Shown here in pieces: positions 33,090-44,500 of a DNA stretch of 64,000 nucleotides. Position numbers and translations under genes: made by a program. The stretch is taken from positions 72,837,622-72,901,621 of the forward strand of contig OY282606.1 of the NCBI GenBank assembly GCA_958298945.1, written 5' to 3'. The notes below the pieces were generated by a model, which worked only from the letters and a program-made list of their open reading frames with translations, did not search any database and was not told the DNA's origin. Positions within the stretch are counted from its first letter, which is position 1; the number at the start of each line of letters is the position of its first letter. This stretch comes from Atherix ibis (taxonomy: Eukaryota; Arthropoda; Insecta; Diptera; Athericidae).

Positions 33090-33553
33090 ACTAGGGAATG
33101 GTGAATTTGGTTGTAGCAGTACCGCTATATGAGGAATCCTACCCAAAAAGCATCCCCATGTTGCGTGACATTCCGCCAGTGGAATAGTTAGATGAACGCC
33201 ATAGGATTGGCAGATAGGATGTCCATGATTAGCGAATCCAAAGTCGTGACTATACTCTTGCCCAGAATTTTTCAATGATGGTCAAGTAATTCGGCTTGAC
33301 GATGGTATGGCAGTGGATAGCGAGAAATGTTTCATTATTTTTCCACTCTGTGCATCTGGTGGAGGTCGGTGATGTTAGTTGCCATGAGTTGAATATGTCA
33401 ATAAACTGCGCTAATACTGTGGGAACTGGGCTAAGTAGAACGTCTTTAGCAAGTTTATCAGCATATTCGTTTCCATGAATGCCCACATGACCCAAAACCC
33501 ATCGCAACTGAATAAAATTATTGTTCATTAGGCAATATCCAATTTCATCTAGT
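33090..33553 (-). mobile_element. non-LTR retrotransposon fragment: end of RNase H and C-terminus
   Basis: On the - strand the frame 33250-33567 reads LRWVLGHVGIHGNEYADKLA, the last RNase H motif (His and two acidic residues). After a frameshift there is a Cys-containing tail (HPICQSYGVHLTIPLAECHA, 33130-33230). The preceding part of RNase H lies at 34224-34533, so the element has been split by a ~670-bp insertion. It was probably a Jockey- or CR1-type LINE. Confidence 0.82.
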
Positions 33554-34223
33554 TTTCTCATACCCAAAATTTCTTGTAAGATATTGTCTATACGTTCTTT
33601 TAAAATGTCATAATCTTTTATATCTCATAATCTTTCAAATATCAATATTGTGTATTAAATAAATCTCTATTATAGTTTTTAAGGTTAGTTTTTATTTCAA
33701 GTATTAATTTTTTTTTTAAAAAAAAAAGTTTCATTTATTAATTAAACAACAAAAATCTTGCTTCCTTTAAATAGATGTCAAAAGTAAAGTAATGAACAGA
33801 TGTTTATAAATTTTTTATGGCTATTTTTTAAAAATCTATTTCAAACATTTAAAAAAAATGCCCTATGATACAGAATTATTGTATAGCTACTGACTTATCA
33901 TACTGCCCTTGCAAAAAAAATTACTATAAATAAATATCCATCGAATAATAATAGGCATAAATAGTTGAACCAAAGTCCACTTAGTTGGCCACGAACAAGT
34001 ATTTTCAATGATAATTATTTGTTCATAGATAGCAAATACTTCAAATTATAATTGCGAGTCGTTTTCATTAAATATATTCCACAAATGGATTTTAGCAAAA
34101 TGCTCATCACTGCCAATATTCTCATTGATTCAAAAATGTAGGCTTTTTTACCTGATATTGCTTAACTAAAAACTAATTGAGGGATCAGCAAAATAAGTCA
34201 GTGTTTGGAAAATTAACGAATCC
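33554..34223. repeat. ~650-bp dispersed repeat, copy 1 (pairs with 39840-40402)
   Basis: The two copies lie in the same orientation and are about 85-90 percent alike by eye, for example CTTGCTTCCTTTAAATAGAT against CTTGCTTCCTTCAAATAGAT and a shared GGATTTTAGCAAAAT. The left edge carries the start of a mariner-like transposase reading frame on the - strand (RIDNILQEILGMRK). This copy interrupts a LINE RNase H, and both edges show TCCAATTTCATCTAGT, a possible 16-bp duplication. Confidence 0.8.
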
Positions 34224-34533
34224 GGTGTACGGTAAAATAGAAATACGAAGAATTTTTTATGTCAACATTATTATTTATTAGTCCAATTTCATCTAGTGCC
34301 AGGTCTCTCCTGGAGCCACAAATGGCATTTAAATCAGCGAGGCTACTGATAAAAATAACCACCTCGTGGCCATTTTCAGGTTTTTTGCTTATTGCAAATC
34401 TTACTGCCCATATCTTTGCGAAATAAGCTGCTCTCCTATTTTGAAAAAATACATGGTGTACCTCCTTAAAGAAACAGCCCGTTTGTTGAATAACCGCAAA
34501 ATATAAAGTATAAGTGGTCATTCGTTGCCGCAT
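34224..34533 (-). mobile_element. non-LTR retrotransposon fragment: start of RNase H
   Basis: The - strand frame 34213-34533 reads FFKEVHHVFFQNRRAAYFAK, then IWAVRFAISK and VVIFISSLADLNAI, the usual first half of a LINE RNase H domain (the position of a catalytic Asp is now Ile-Ser-Ser). It continues at 33553-33090 beyond the inserted repeat, where the DEIG motif recurs. Confidence 0.78.
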
Positions 34534-34594
34534 CAGTAAACTGAGGCATTACATAATCCACCCAGCTCGTGGTTAAAGATTATGCAGAAGCCTA

Positions 34595-34656
34595 TTGAGT
34601 TGGTTGTTTTGTTTTTCATACAGGACATGGAATGAAAAACAAAGCAACCAACCCAA
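34595..34656. repeat. palindrome, arms 25 nt, spacer 12 nt
   Basis: The left arm 34595-34619 is TTGAGTTGGTTGTTTTGTTT plus TTCAT; the right arm 34632-34656 is its reverse complement with two mismatches. The spacer is ACAGGACATGGA. Confidence 0.88.
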
Positions 34657-34903
34657 CAATGGCTCCCAACCAAGTCCTCTATGCCGGGTCTGGACGGGTA
34701 TTTGGGAGGTTATAAGGTGGAATATTAGGATTACTTTCGATTTCTGATAGGATTAGTGAAAAGGAAGAATAGTTTCGTTTTATTATATTCTTAAGCAGAG
34801 AATGTAATAGAGGGTTACGAGGGTCATTCAACAAATACTTAGCCTACAAAAGAAAAACGAAAATTTTGGAAAGGTGGCAATTTATTTTACCACATAAGCT
34901 CAT

Positions 34904-35927
34904 TCAAGCTCGATTCAATTGGCGATGCTCTAACTTTTTTAACCCGTCCAAAAAATACATTTTCTCGGGGGAAGTAAAATAGGCCTCCGTGGCGACGATG
35001 ACCTCCTCATTCGACCCAAATCTATTCCCGGCGAGTGATTTTTTCATGTTTGGAAACAAAAAGTAGTCACAGGGAGCCAAATCTGGAGAGTACGGTGGAT
35101 GGGGCAGCAATTCGTAGCGCAATTCGACCAATTTGGCCATGGCGACGGCGGAGGTGTGAGCCGGCGCGTTGTCGTGGTGGAACAGCCCAATATTGGGCCG
35201 ATTTGACGTCGAATTGAGTCTTCAATTCGACGTCAAATCGGCCCAATAAGTCAGCATAGTAGCGCCCCGTGATTGTTTTACCCTTCTCGAGGTAATCGAT
35301 GTGGATCACACCTTGTGAATCCCAGAAAACGGTGGCCATCATCTTTCCGGCCGATCGAACAGTCTTCGCCTTCTTCGGAGCACGTTCGCCGGGTGAAGTC
35401 CACTGTTTCGACTGTTCCTTGGTCTCTGGTGTGTACCAGTGAATCCATGTTTCGTCGATGGTCACGAAACGACGCAAGAACTCCGCTGGATTGCGCTGAA
35501 ACAGCGCCAAACACGTCGCCGATGTGGTCTCACGGTTGCGCTTGTTTTCCGGTGTGAGCAAACGCGGCACCCATCGCGCCGACAGCTTTCTCATGCCCAG
35601 TTCTTCGTGTAGAATATGATGCACCGTTCCTACTGCGATGCCCACAGTCTCAGCTATCTCGTGAACCTTCAATCGACGGTCTGCCAACACGAGATCGTGC
35701 ACTTTCTTAACGTTTTCCTCCGTAGCAGCCGTTTTTGGGGCACCTGGGCGTGGCTCATCAAAAACCGACGTGCGGCCACGAACAAACTCGTTGAACCAAT
35801 TCTTAACGGTCGCCATCGAAGGAGAAGAGTCACCATACACAGCATCCAAGCGATCTTTGATTTCGCTGCGCGTTTTCACTTCTAAAAACAAGAATCTAAT
35901 CACCAAACGATATTGTTCTTTTTCCAT
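34904..35927 (-). pseudogene. mariner transposase, disrupted by a palindrome (family A copy 1)
   Basis: The start is the ATG at 35927 (MEKEQYRLVIRFLFLE). The N-terminal paired helix-turn-helix region is intact, as is the first catalytic motif TIDETWIHW. At 35191-35248 a 27-nt inverted copy has replaced the sequence coding for the stretch before the second catalytic Asp and shifted the frame, so HHDNAPAHTS is read out of frame. The third motif PPYSPDLAPCDYFLFP is intact in 34904-35140. A small deletion near 34920 also changes the C-terminus. Confidence 0.92.
35191..35248. repeat. perfect 27-nt palindrome created inside the mariner
   Basis: The arms 35191-35217 and 35222-35248 are exact reverse complements with spacer GTCT. 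The right arm is native transposase sequence (LLGRFDVEL); the left arm is its inverted copy. The sister element at 61131-62422 has unrelated coding sequence (for KKRPRFAKKKV) in its place, so this copy gained the palindrome after they diverged. Confidence 0.95.
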
Positions 35928-36107
35928 TTTTGTGCAACCGACCGACACGCTCGCTTTCAAAGGCTCTCACAACAAAACTAATGAAGGATTTCTACTGAAA
36001 CTTTGACAGTAGGCTACGAAAAGAATGTACTGCACGATGGTAAATTTTTTTTGTGACAGCAGTTCCATCGGGCGGTGAGGCTAAGTACTTGTTGAATGAC
36101 CCTCGTA

Positions 36108-36833
36108 TAGTAGCATCGTTTTTGAAGATAAAGCTATAATTGAATTTGAAGAGAAGGTGAGATAAATAAGTTGCATAAGTTTCAACTAGTATATAAGCTA
36201 CTGATAATGTGCGGCTACCCGCTGCCTCAATTTTGTTGAGCTCTGGCGTTGGGTTCCTGACACACAGAGTAAGGTACTATAGCAATCTACCGTCGAGAAG
36301 AGCGTCAGTTACTGGCATTACCTGATCCTGTCTGACTTTATTACTACTGCTAACAAGGATATTTTGTTTTTTTATTTCAGATCGTTTCTCGTAACATTTG
36401 TAATGAAATGAAAATTCTTAGCATTGCGACAACTCTGGCCATTTATCGCCAACTATAAAGTATCCGGCTATGGGATATAACCCAGCTGGATTTCAAAAAA
36501 TACTGCCCGTAGATATCCCAATGTCTTGAATCAAAGCACAATTTTGTTTGTTTTATATTAAAAAAATAATAAAGTTAAGACTATGCAATTTTTAAATACC
36601 GAGGGATCTGTGGATTTAAATTGTATGAAATATATATTAATTGCTGTACAATTAAAATATTATTTTTTGTAGTTTTCTTAAAGTATTTCTGTTATAAATA
36701 ATTCTTATATGTTCTTAGAAATATAATGCAATCCGAAAAGTAGATTTTCTTTCTTAAATGATATAAAGTTATTTTTAGAAAGTTTTTTTTCAGAATTCGA
36801 CAAATATCCTTTTATGAATTTGTCTTTTCTAAA
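36108..36833. other. AT-rich spacer, no gene
   Basis: No reading frame or repeat recognised except chance-level AT runs. Confidence 0.55.
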
Positions 36834-37078
36834 ACCAAAATACACCTATTTGCTCAGCAGTGAGTCAACATGGAATTAAGTCCATCAGGCCTTAGAGTTA
36901 GACATTTTTTGAACCTATAATATGACCCAAAAATTATTCAAGCTTATATTATAAGGCGTCAGAGGTCAAAGGATTTTATCATTTGGCGTTGTTAAATCCA
37001 TCGTTAAATTAAATTCAAAGTTGAGCTGCATCTCTAATTTGTTTCTTCTTTTAAAATACTCATATTATTTAGATACTT
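36834..37078. repeat. ~245-bp dispersed repeat, copy 1 (pairs with 41288-41531)
   Basis: It begins CCAAAATACACCTATTTGCT and ends near ACTCATATTATTTA. The second copy is in the same orientation 4.45 kb downstream with only about ten differences by eye. The family is not recognised and has no coding capacity. Confidence 0.88.
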
Positions 37079-37367
37079 CCTTTCGGAATTTATCAGTTTA
37101 TAATATTTTTATCTTTGATTTTTCTATTTTATTTGAGTTTTAATGTACAAAAGGAGTAACAATATGCCAATAAGCTGGGTCTTTGGTCTCATTTTCCACG
37201 GAATTGCATTACTTTGGTCTCATTTTCCACGGAAGGGACTTATATCCACTGACAGAGGCAATTAATTAAATTTTTTTTTCCATCGCTGACAAAATATAAT
37301 ATTTTGCAATAATTCTGTGTATAAATTAGAAAAATCAAGGACTGCCCGGGCGTCAAAAAATCTTACT
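37079..37367. other. spacer with a short direct repeat
   Basis: CTTTGGTCTCATTTTCCACG occurs twice, 29 bp apart, near 37180-37235. Nothing else is recognised. Confidence 0.6.
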
Positions 37368-38349
37368 CCGCCATTGTTAAAATATAAAATTATTAAATGC
37401 AAAATTAGGGGCATCGGACGTAAGACTCATGCCGAGGATCCAAAACCCTAGCTACGCCACAACGGAATGAAGATCGCTTAATTTAAAAATAAAACCGGAC
37501 TCACCGCTTATTTTAATAAGTTTTCTTAAAAGTAGCTATAAGTATTTTTTATTATTAAATTTAGAGATATTTACTTCGATGTAGAGCCTTTTTGGCAACT
37601 GTCCAAAGATTTTTAATAGTGTTAAGAACACAAGTAACTGATCTACGATAAATGATTAAACTATCAGTGTGAGTTGAATGGGTTTGTTGTTTTACCGCCA
37701 TTGTTAAAATATAAAATTATTAAATGCAAAATTAGGGGCATCGGACGTAAGACTCATGCCGAGGATCCAAAACCCTAGCTACGCCACAACGGAATGAAGA
37801 TCGCTTCATTTAAAAATAAAACCGGACTCACCGCTTATTTTAATAAGTTTTCTTAAAAGTAGCTATAAGTATTTTTTATTATTAAATTTAGAGATATTTA
37901 CTTCGATGTAGAGCCTTTTTGGCAACTGTCCAAAGATTTTTAATAGTGTTAAGAACACAAGTAACTGATCTACGATAAATGATTTAACTATCAGTGTGAG
38001 TTGAATGGGTTTGTTGTTTTACCGCCATTGTTAAAATATAAAATTATTAAATGCAAAATTAGGGGCATCGGGCGTAACACTCATGCCGAGGATCCAAAAC
38101 CCTAGCTACGCCACAGCGGAATGAAGATCGCCTAATTTAAAAATAAAACCGAACTCACCGCTTATTCTAATAAGTTTTCTTAAAAGCAGCTATAAGTATT
38201 TTTTATTATTAAATTTAGAGATATTTACTTCGATGTAGAGCCTTTTTGGCAACTGTCCAAAGATTTTTAATAGTGTGTAGAACACAAGTAACTGATCTAC
38301 GATAAATGATTTAACTATCAGTGTGAGTTGAATGGGTTTGTTGTTTTAC
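37368..38349. repeat. tandem triplication of a 327-bp unit
   Basis: Three head-to-tail units begin at 37368, 37695 and 38022, each starting CCGCCATTGTTAAAATATAA and ending GGGTTTGTTGTTTTA. The period is exactly 327 bp both times. Units 1 and 2 differ by about three bases, unit 3 by about fifteen. It is non-coding. The near-identity implies recent unequal exchange, or an array that an assembler could have mis-sized. Confidence 0.97.
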
Positions 38350-39250
38350 TGGATAGTCTGCTATTCCGTTGAACTTATTCAATTGTAACTGCAACAAAAT
38401 GAAACGGTTCCTGGCATACTTTTGTCTGTTAATAATTGGTCCAAATAAGACTATGGGTCCCGCAAAGCTTAGGCTTAGGCCGTAAAAAGACTTTTGGCCT
38501 CATTTCTTAAATCATGGATGTACGTGTAATATTGAAATTCATCTGAATAAGTCCTTTGACTATACATACTGTCCATAATAATTTAAGGTATATTATTTGT
38601 TTTTTTTTTAGTTTTTAAGCCTTAGATATGTACAAGAATAATTACTTGTATGACTCAAATACTTCCAGATGCTCCAACATTTAATGCCATAAAAGAAGGT
38701 CCCACGTTCCTTTATGTTTTTGAGATTTTAAAGTGTGCGGATCTATTTTTCCGTAGCTGTTTAGAGTACTGCGATTTAATTTATTAGCAACAAAGTTTAG
38801 GTCAGAAATTTCAACACAGTACACAATAAAATAATACATCGATTTCTCTCTATTTATAGTTTTGAATAGCTCTCACGGGCCCAGTAAAAAGTAAGATGAG
38901 GTTAATCAAGGATCGCGGAGTATATATATGGTTTACCTGTTGCCTGCCCTGCATCTCCTGCCGTTCTTTATTCATTTTCACCAATTCTTGATAAATTTAA
39001 TTGGTTTAATCTTTCTTTATTATAGTCTTCGTGGCATAAAATTTTCATTCATTGAATTTGTGCAACAGATTATACAGCATGATTATATATATTGAAATAA
39101 ATAATATTAATCTAGGAGAAGATTCTGTACTAGAACGGTATGATAAATCAGTGATATAATGAAACAACGAATTGATTTTTATAACGCAAATTGATTTATT
39201 TGTCAATATAATCTCCTTTGAACTCGATATATTACGTTCAACGACATTCC
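38350..39250. other. non-coding spacer
   Basis: No gene recognised. The - strand frame 39045-39287 may be a highly decayed continuation of the mariner relic to its right. Confidence 0.5.
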
Positions 39251-39880
39251 AACTTTTTTGGAACATCCGTATAATACGATTTGTCAAAAAGGCTCTAGTT
39301 TTGGCTAAAAATTCAGAATAGGACGCAAATTTCTTTCCACCAAACTATTCATGTTTGAAAATAAGAAAGAGTCGCAGGAAGCACCATAACGTGATTCTAC
39401 TTATTTTGCTATGGCTAATGCCAATGAATATGCAAATGTGTTGTCCTGATTAAGAAGAACTTCTTTCTTTGCCAAATGCATCGTTTTGTCTTGATTTTAT
39501 TATTTAACTGGTCTAATAATACTGTATATTACTGTCCTGTTAGTTTTTTGTCCTTTTCCAAGGCAGTTGATGAAGATTTAACCTTGTACATCCCAGAAAA
39601 TAGTTGCTGTTTTTTTTGGTGCACGTTCGGTAGTAGACGTCCATTCTTTCAACTGAACTTTAGTCTCGTGTAGAATGGTGTATTCATGTTTGACCAACAG
39701 TTATGAATCGACGAAAAAATTTGTTAGAATACCGTTTAAAAATGTACAGAAACTCCATTGCAGTTGTTATACGAATACGTTTTTGCTCAGTTATAAGCAA
39801 ACGGGGCACCAATCTCGCCGATAGCTTTCTCATAGCCAACATAACTTATAAGACATTGTCAATACGTTCTTTTAAGATGT
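39250..39880 (-). mobile_element. old mariner relic related to family A
   Basis: On the - strand, with stops and frameshifts, the sequence reads LAMRKLSARLVPRLLITEQK, FFRRFITVGQT, VQLKEWTSTTERAPKK, then KKEVLLNQDN. All align with the family A transposase in order. No terminal repeats remain. It is much older than the copies at 34818 and 61131. Confidence 0.82.
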
Positions 39881-40402
39881 TATAATCTCAGTTGGTTTTT
39901 ATTTCAAATATTGATTTTTTTCTCACAAAATAATGTTTTATTTATTAATTAAACAATAAAAATTTTGCTTCCTTCAAATAGATGTCAAAACTAAACTAAT
40001 GAACAGATGTTTATAAATTTTTGTGTGGCTTTTTTTTAAAGCTACTTTGAACATTTAAATAAAAATGTCATATGATATAAAATTATTATACTGCCCTTGC
40101 AAGAAAATTACTATATATAAATATCTATCTTATAATAATAGGCATAAATATTTGAACCAAAGTCTGCTTAGTTGGCCACGAACAAGTATTTTAAATAATA
40201 ATTGTTTGTTCATAGAGAGGCAAATTATAATAAATAGTCGTTTTAATTAAATATATTCCACAAATGGATTTTAGCAAAATACTCATCGCTGCTAATATTC
40301 TCAATGATTCAAAAATATAGGCTTTTTACCTGATATTGCTTAACTAAAAACAAATTGGGGGATAAGTAAAATAAGTCAGTGTTTGGAAAATTAACGAACC
40401 CG
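39840..40402. repeat. ~650-bp dispersed repeat, copy 2 (pairs with 33554-34223)
   Basis: Same orientation as copy 1 and about 100 bp shorter through small deletions. Its left edge overlaps the N-terminal coding part of the old mariner relic, so the repeat unit seems to consist of a mariner 5' piece plus unrelated flanking DNA. Confidence 0.8.
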
Positions 40403-40529
40403 GTTCATTAACATGCGTATATGTAACATGGTTACAAAAAAAGATCACGAATTTTGAATTTCCGCGGGTTACGTATATTCGATTTTTTGTGGCGTTATGT
40501 TGGTACTTATGTCTCTCACTTATGCCGAC

Positions 40530-41222
40530 AAGTTCCATTTTGAATGTTCAGTTAATTTTGGACAGCTGCTTTGCGTGCACGTGTTTTAGCTCGTCTTCGA
40601 TTTTTGCCCATTCCAAAAAATGGATCAAAGAATCGGTTTCGGGAACAAAAAAAGTTACAGAGGGCAGATCTGGGGAATACGGTGGCTGCGGCATTATTAG
40701 TGTGTCGTTTTTGGCCAAAAATTCGCGCACAAGCAACAATGGGTGAGCAGGGGCGTTATCATGGTGCAAAAGCCAATTTTTGTTCTTCCACAAATCCGGG
40801 CGTTTCTAGCAGATTGCTTCTCGCAACTTTTGCATAACTTACAGGTAATATTCCTTATTGACCGTTCTACCCTGCGGCAAGAACTCATGATGCACCACAA
40901 CCCTGTAATCAAAGAAAACTGTAAGCAAAAGCTTCACATTCGACCGAACTTGGCGCGCTTTTTGCGGTCTTGGCTCGTGCGGCAGCTTCCATTGGGATGA
41001 TTGAGCGTTGGTTTCCACGTCATAACCATAAACCCATCGTCACCAGTTATGACGCTCTGGATCAAATTTGGGTCGTCGCGGACAGAGTCCAACAGCTCCT
41101 AAGCAACGTTAATGCGATGCTGTTTATGGTCGAAATTGAGCAAAAATCTAAAACGAGCCAATACACGTGCAAACAAAGCAGCTGTCAAAAATTAACTGAA
41201 CATTTTTGAACAGACCTCGTAT
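40530..41222 (-). mobile_element. mariner relic (third lineage) with long inverted ends
   Basis: On the - strand: NFDHKQHRINVA-like, VITGDD, SSQWKLPHEPRPKKARQVRS, VVHHEFLPQGRTVNKEYYL, WKNKNWLLHHDNAPAH and LIMPQPPYSPDLP, in the order of a D,D34D transposase with a missing N-terminal third. The last catalytic Asp is lost in a frame disruption. The two ends (40537-40610 and about 41140-41210) are inverted copies of each other over about 70 bp, sharing GTTCAGTTAATTTT and GACAGCTGCTTTG. Confidence 0.82.
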
Positions 41223-41287
41223 ATACGAGTAATCTAATATTATGATCGTAAGCTTTTAATATAGAACGAAATTAGTTATGTGCCATA

Positions 41288-41531
41288 AAACCAAAATACA
41301 CCTATTTGCTCAACAGTGAGTCAACATGGAATTAAGTCCATCAGGCCTTAGAATTAGACATTTTTTGAACCTATAATATGACCCGAAAATTATTCAAGCT
41401 TATATTATGAGGCGTCAGAGGTCAAAGGATTTTATAATTTGGCGTTGTTAAATCCATCATGAAATTGAATTCAAAGTTGAGCTGCATCTCTGTTTTGTTT
41501 CTTCTTTTAAAATACTCATATTATTTAAACA
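41288..41531. repeat. ~245-bp dispersed repeat, copy 2
   Basis: Direct copy of 36834-37078; see that entry. Differences are single substitutions, for example CTCAACAG for CTCAGCAG. Confidence 0.88.
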
Positions 41532-44500
41532 CTTAAATGAGATGTAAACATACATCTTATCTAATTTATATATCTGAAATTAAAGTTAAATAAAGTACAC
41601 TTAAAATATAGCATGTTATATAACATCATGTAAATGGCCGCTACGAGACTTCCTGCAGGACTCGATCTTTTTAAAGTAATTTTTTAATGGCTTTTTCGCA
41701 CATTTTGGACTATAATTTTGATGTTGATTTTTAATTTTGAGGCTTTTTTGCGATTTTTTCTCATTATTTTGAGGCTTTTTTGTCTCAAAATAATGAGAAA
41801 AAATCGCAAAATTTTTCTTTTTCTTTTTCATAAGAAAAAGATCTTTCGGGTAGCTTCACAAGAAAACCGCATTATTTTGTAGTCCAACTGACATTACCAA
41901 ATCTCGAAATTATTTGTGCTTGAAACTTTTTCCAGAATACAAGTATATCCAAAATTTTTGTCATAGTAAATGGCTTGTAATACTGTTTTGTATAAATCAG
42001 ATTAAAATCTTTACGGTCAGGCCCAAATAGGTGGTTATCATACGGCCATAGCGCTAGGCTAAGGTTGATTTCAATCTTAATTTTGAAACAAATTTTGAGA
42101 TGCCAATTACACATTCGGATCAAAATACTCACCAGGCAATTACTTTTTCTAAATACAATGGCTTTTACTTAAAGTTATGTGTAGTTTTTTTATAGTCTTC
42201 TAGAATTATAATTTATAGAATTGTTAATTTTATAGTAAGTTTTTCCAAACTAATCATATTATTTAGAAATTTATAAATTCAATTTATAAAATGGTAAATT
42301 TTAAACTAAACAACTGCTATCTTAAATAATATATAGATTTGACAGTTATGAAACGATATAGTTGTTACTTCCAAACTCTAAAATTAATAAAGGCTAACTT
42401 TTTAATTTGCTCCTTAAATTTGGCATCGCCCTACACATGCTTTTCCTTAAATGGCATCGCCCAACACCGTATAAATATATACACACACTTAAAAAATTAC
42501 AATAAATCAAAGTTAATATATAATTCTACTTCAAACATTTAAAAAAAAATATTTTTATCTTTAAAAATTAATTTTAATTAATATTTTTTTTTAAATAAAC
42601 TTATGTATACATTTTATAAATAAGATTTTGAAAAGAAATCTCAAAAAAAGGAAATCCATAGATTTAAAAAATAAGATGTTAAAGGAAAACAATAAAATAT
42701 TCTTCAAATCGAAACTAATAATGAATTAAAAATTATTCGAAAATAAAATGAAATTTGAATACAGTAAACTTAAAAAGTATATAACTGCTGGTACTGTTCA
42801 AGTTAAAATAACATCTTTTTGCAAGAGCAAACATTTTTCGCAACAAATGTCACAATTCATAAATTTACCATAAAAATATCAATAATTGACACCATGACAT
42901 AACAATAAATTATCAATAAAAAAAGGACTGCATCTTTACCCTTTAACTACCAAAAATACTAAAGAGTTGCCTATGACCTCAAAAAGTGCATCATTCAAAT
43001 TGAAAAACTCTGGAGGTCCTGTATTGGAATCAATAAAACCAAATAAAAATTCGATACGATCGAAAAATTTAATGATACGAAATAAAATTGAATTGCAATT
43101 GTAAATATTTTTTTTATATTTTTAGCAATGTATTTTACACAAACTGATAGATAATAGGTGATAGAAAATTGTAAGAGGGTTACAAAAATAAAGGGTTTTG
43201 CGAAAATAATTGATCTTTGTGACCGAAGTTGGTCTCTGCTATGCTTTATTAGAATAGAAATTTTACGGAAATAGAAACAGAAAAATTGATGCTGAAAATT
43301 TTCAATGGATAATTTTGCTATAAATTATGGAATGTAACTAATTCGAATTGATGCTTTTTGTACGGATAGAATTATTCTAAGTGAAATGATAGCAAGGAAT
43401 TTGACGATATTTCATAATCGTCAAAAAAATCGTAGGTAAATAAAATGTTATAAGAAATCTTCTAATTTTCTAGCGAAAAGCTTATACAGAATTTAATGTT
43501 ACTATACACATATGATTGATACTGTTCAAAAGTAACATAATAAAGTATTTAAGTACTTACAATCAAAATACAGGCAAATATAATCATCATTATCAGTAAT
43601 AGGACACGGATTCAGAGGCCTGGGATTTCGGTCCATGGGTCCTATTCATCGATCACTCTATCAATGATGAAACTGTATAATATAAATTTTTAATCTATAA
43701 TTTCCTAACTGCATATAACCAGTTTTGGAATTTGTCTTCAACGTTATTTTTTTTCTGTAAAATATAAAAATTATGTTAAAAATAATACAATTTTTCGACA
43801 AAATTTTTATAAAAAATCTTTTTAAAAATGCCGACATATTTAGCTTTTTCAAGACCTTTTGCACTTTCAAAGAAAAAAGCCCTTATTATGCTTTCGAAAT
43901 TAGATCTTAAATTTCCATATGTCTCAGGTAGTCATAAGTTTACTATAAAATCATTTTGCTTGATTATCTCAATATTAAAATTACTTTGTTGACATGATCA
44001 AGCAAAATTGCTATAGAATTGCTCATTTTTATAAACACATTGAGAAGCTAACGATAATGGTCTCATGGTCATGGCGCTGCATTGTGCCTCCTAGCTCATA
44101 TTCTAGGGGCCTTACATATAAACAAAGAAACAAACAGTAGCTCGCGATTCCGTTTGCTCGTAATTCTGGTTTTTAAAGCAATTTCTAAATTAACAAATAA
44201 TTATTTTACTTTATGTTCAATTATAATTTCTATTAATATTTAATATAATTTTTTTATTCCAAAACAAAAGCAAAAATTAGGAGCTTTACAAAAACCATGG
44301 TAAAATTCGAAATAAATCCAATAAAAGATTTCTTTTAAAACGGTGCGAAAATTTACAAGCAAATTAACACCTGATGATAGAATTATAGTAATAGTAATAG
44401 ACCCAATTCAGTACCATAATCAAGCCACAAAATATGTCATACATAGAATATCATAACTGAGTTCACCTAAAGAAAACCATAATTTTTCTCAAGTAACTCC

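Larger units (their letters stand above)
34818..36105 (-). mobile_element. mariner (family A) copy 1
   Basis: A 1,288-bp element with inverted ends CGAGGGTCATTCAACAAATA and CGAGGGTCATTCAACAAGTA, flanked by TA at 34816-34817 and 36106-36107. The transposase is on the - strand. It is roughly 95 percent identical by eye to the copy at 61131-62422, which lies in the opposite orientation 25 kb away. The base composition (GC-richer coding region) differs sharply from the AT-rich flanks, pointing to recent invasion. Confidence 0.96.

Noticed and set aside
35273..36006. Several + strand frames of 78-94 codons
   Set aside because: They are antisense shadows of the mariner transposase, as are those on the - strand at 61230-62449.
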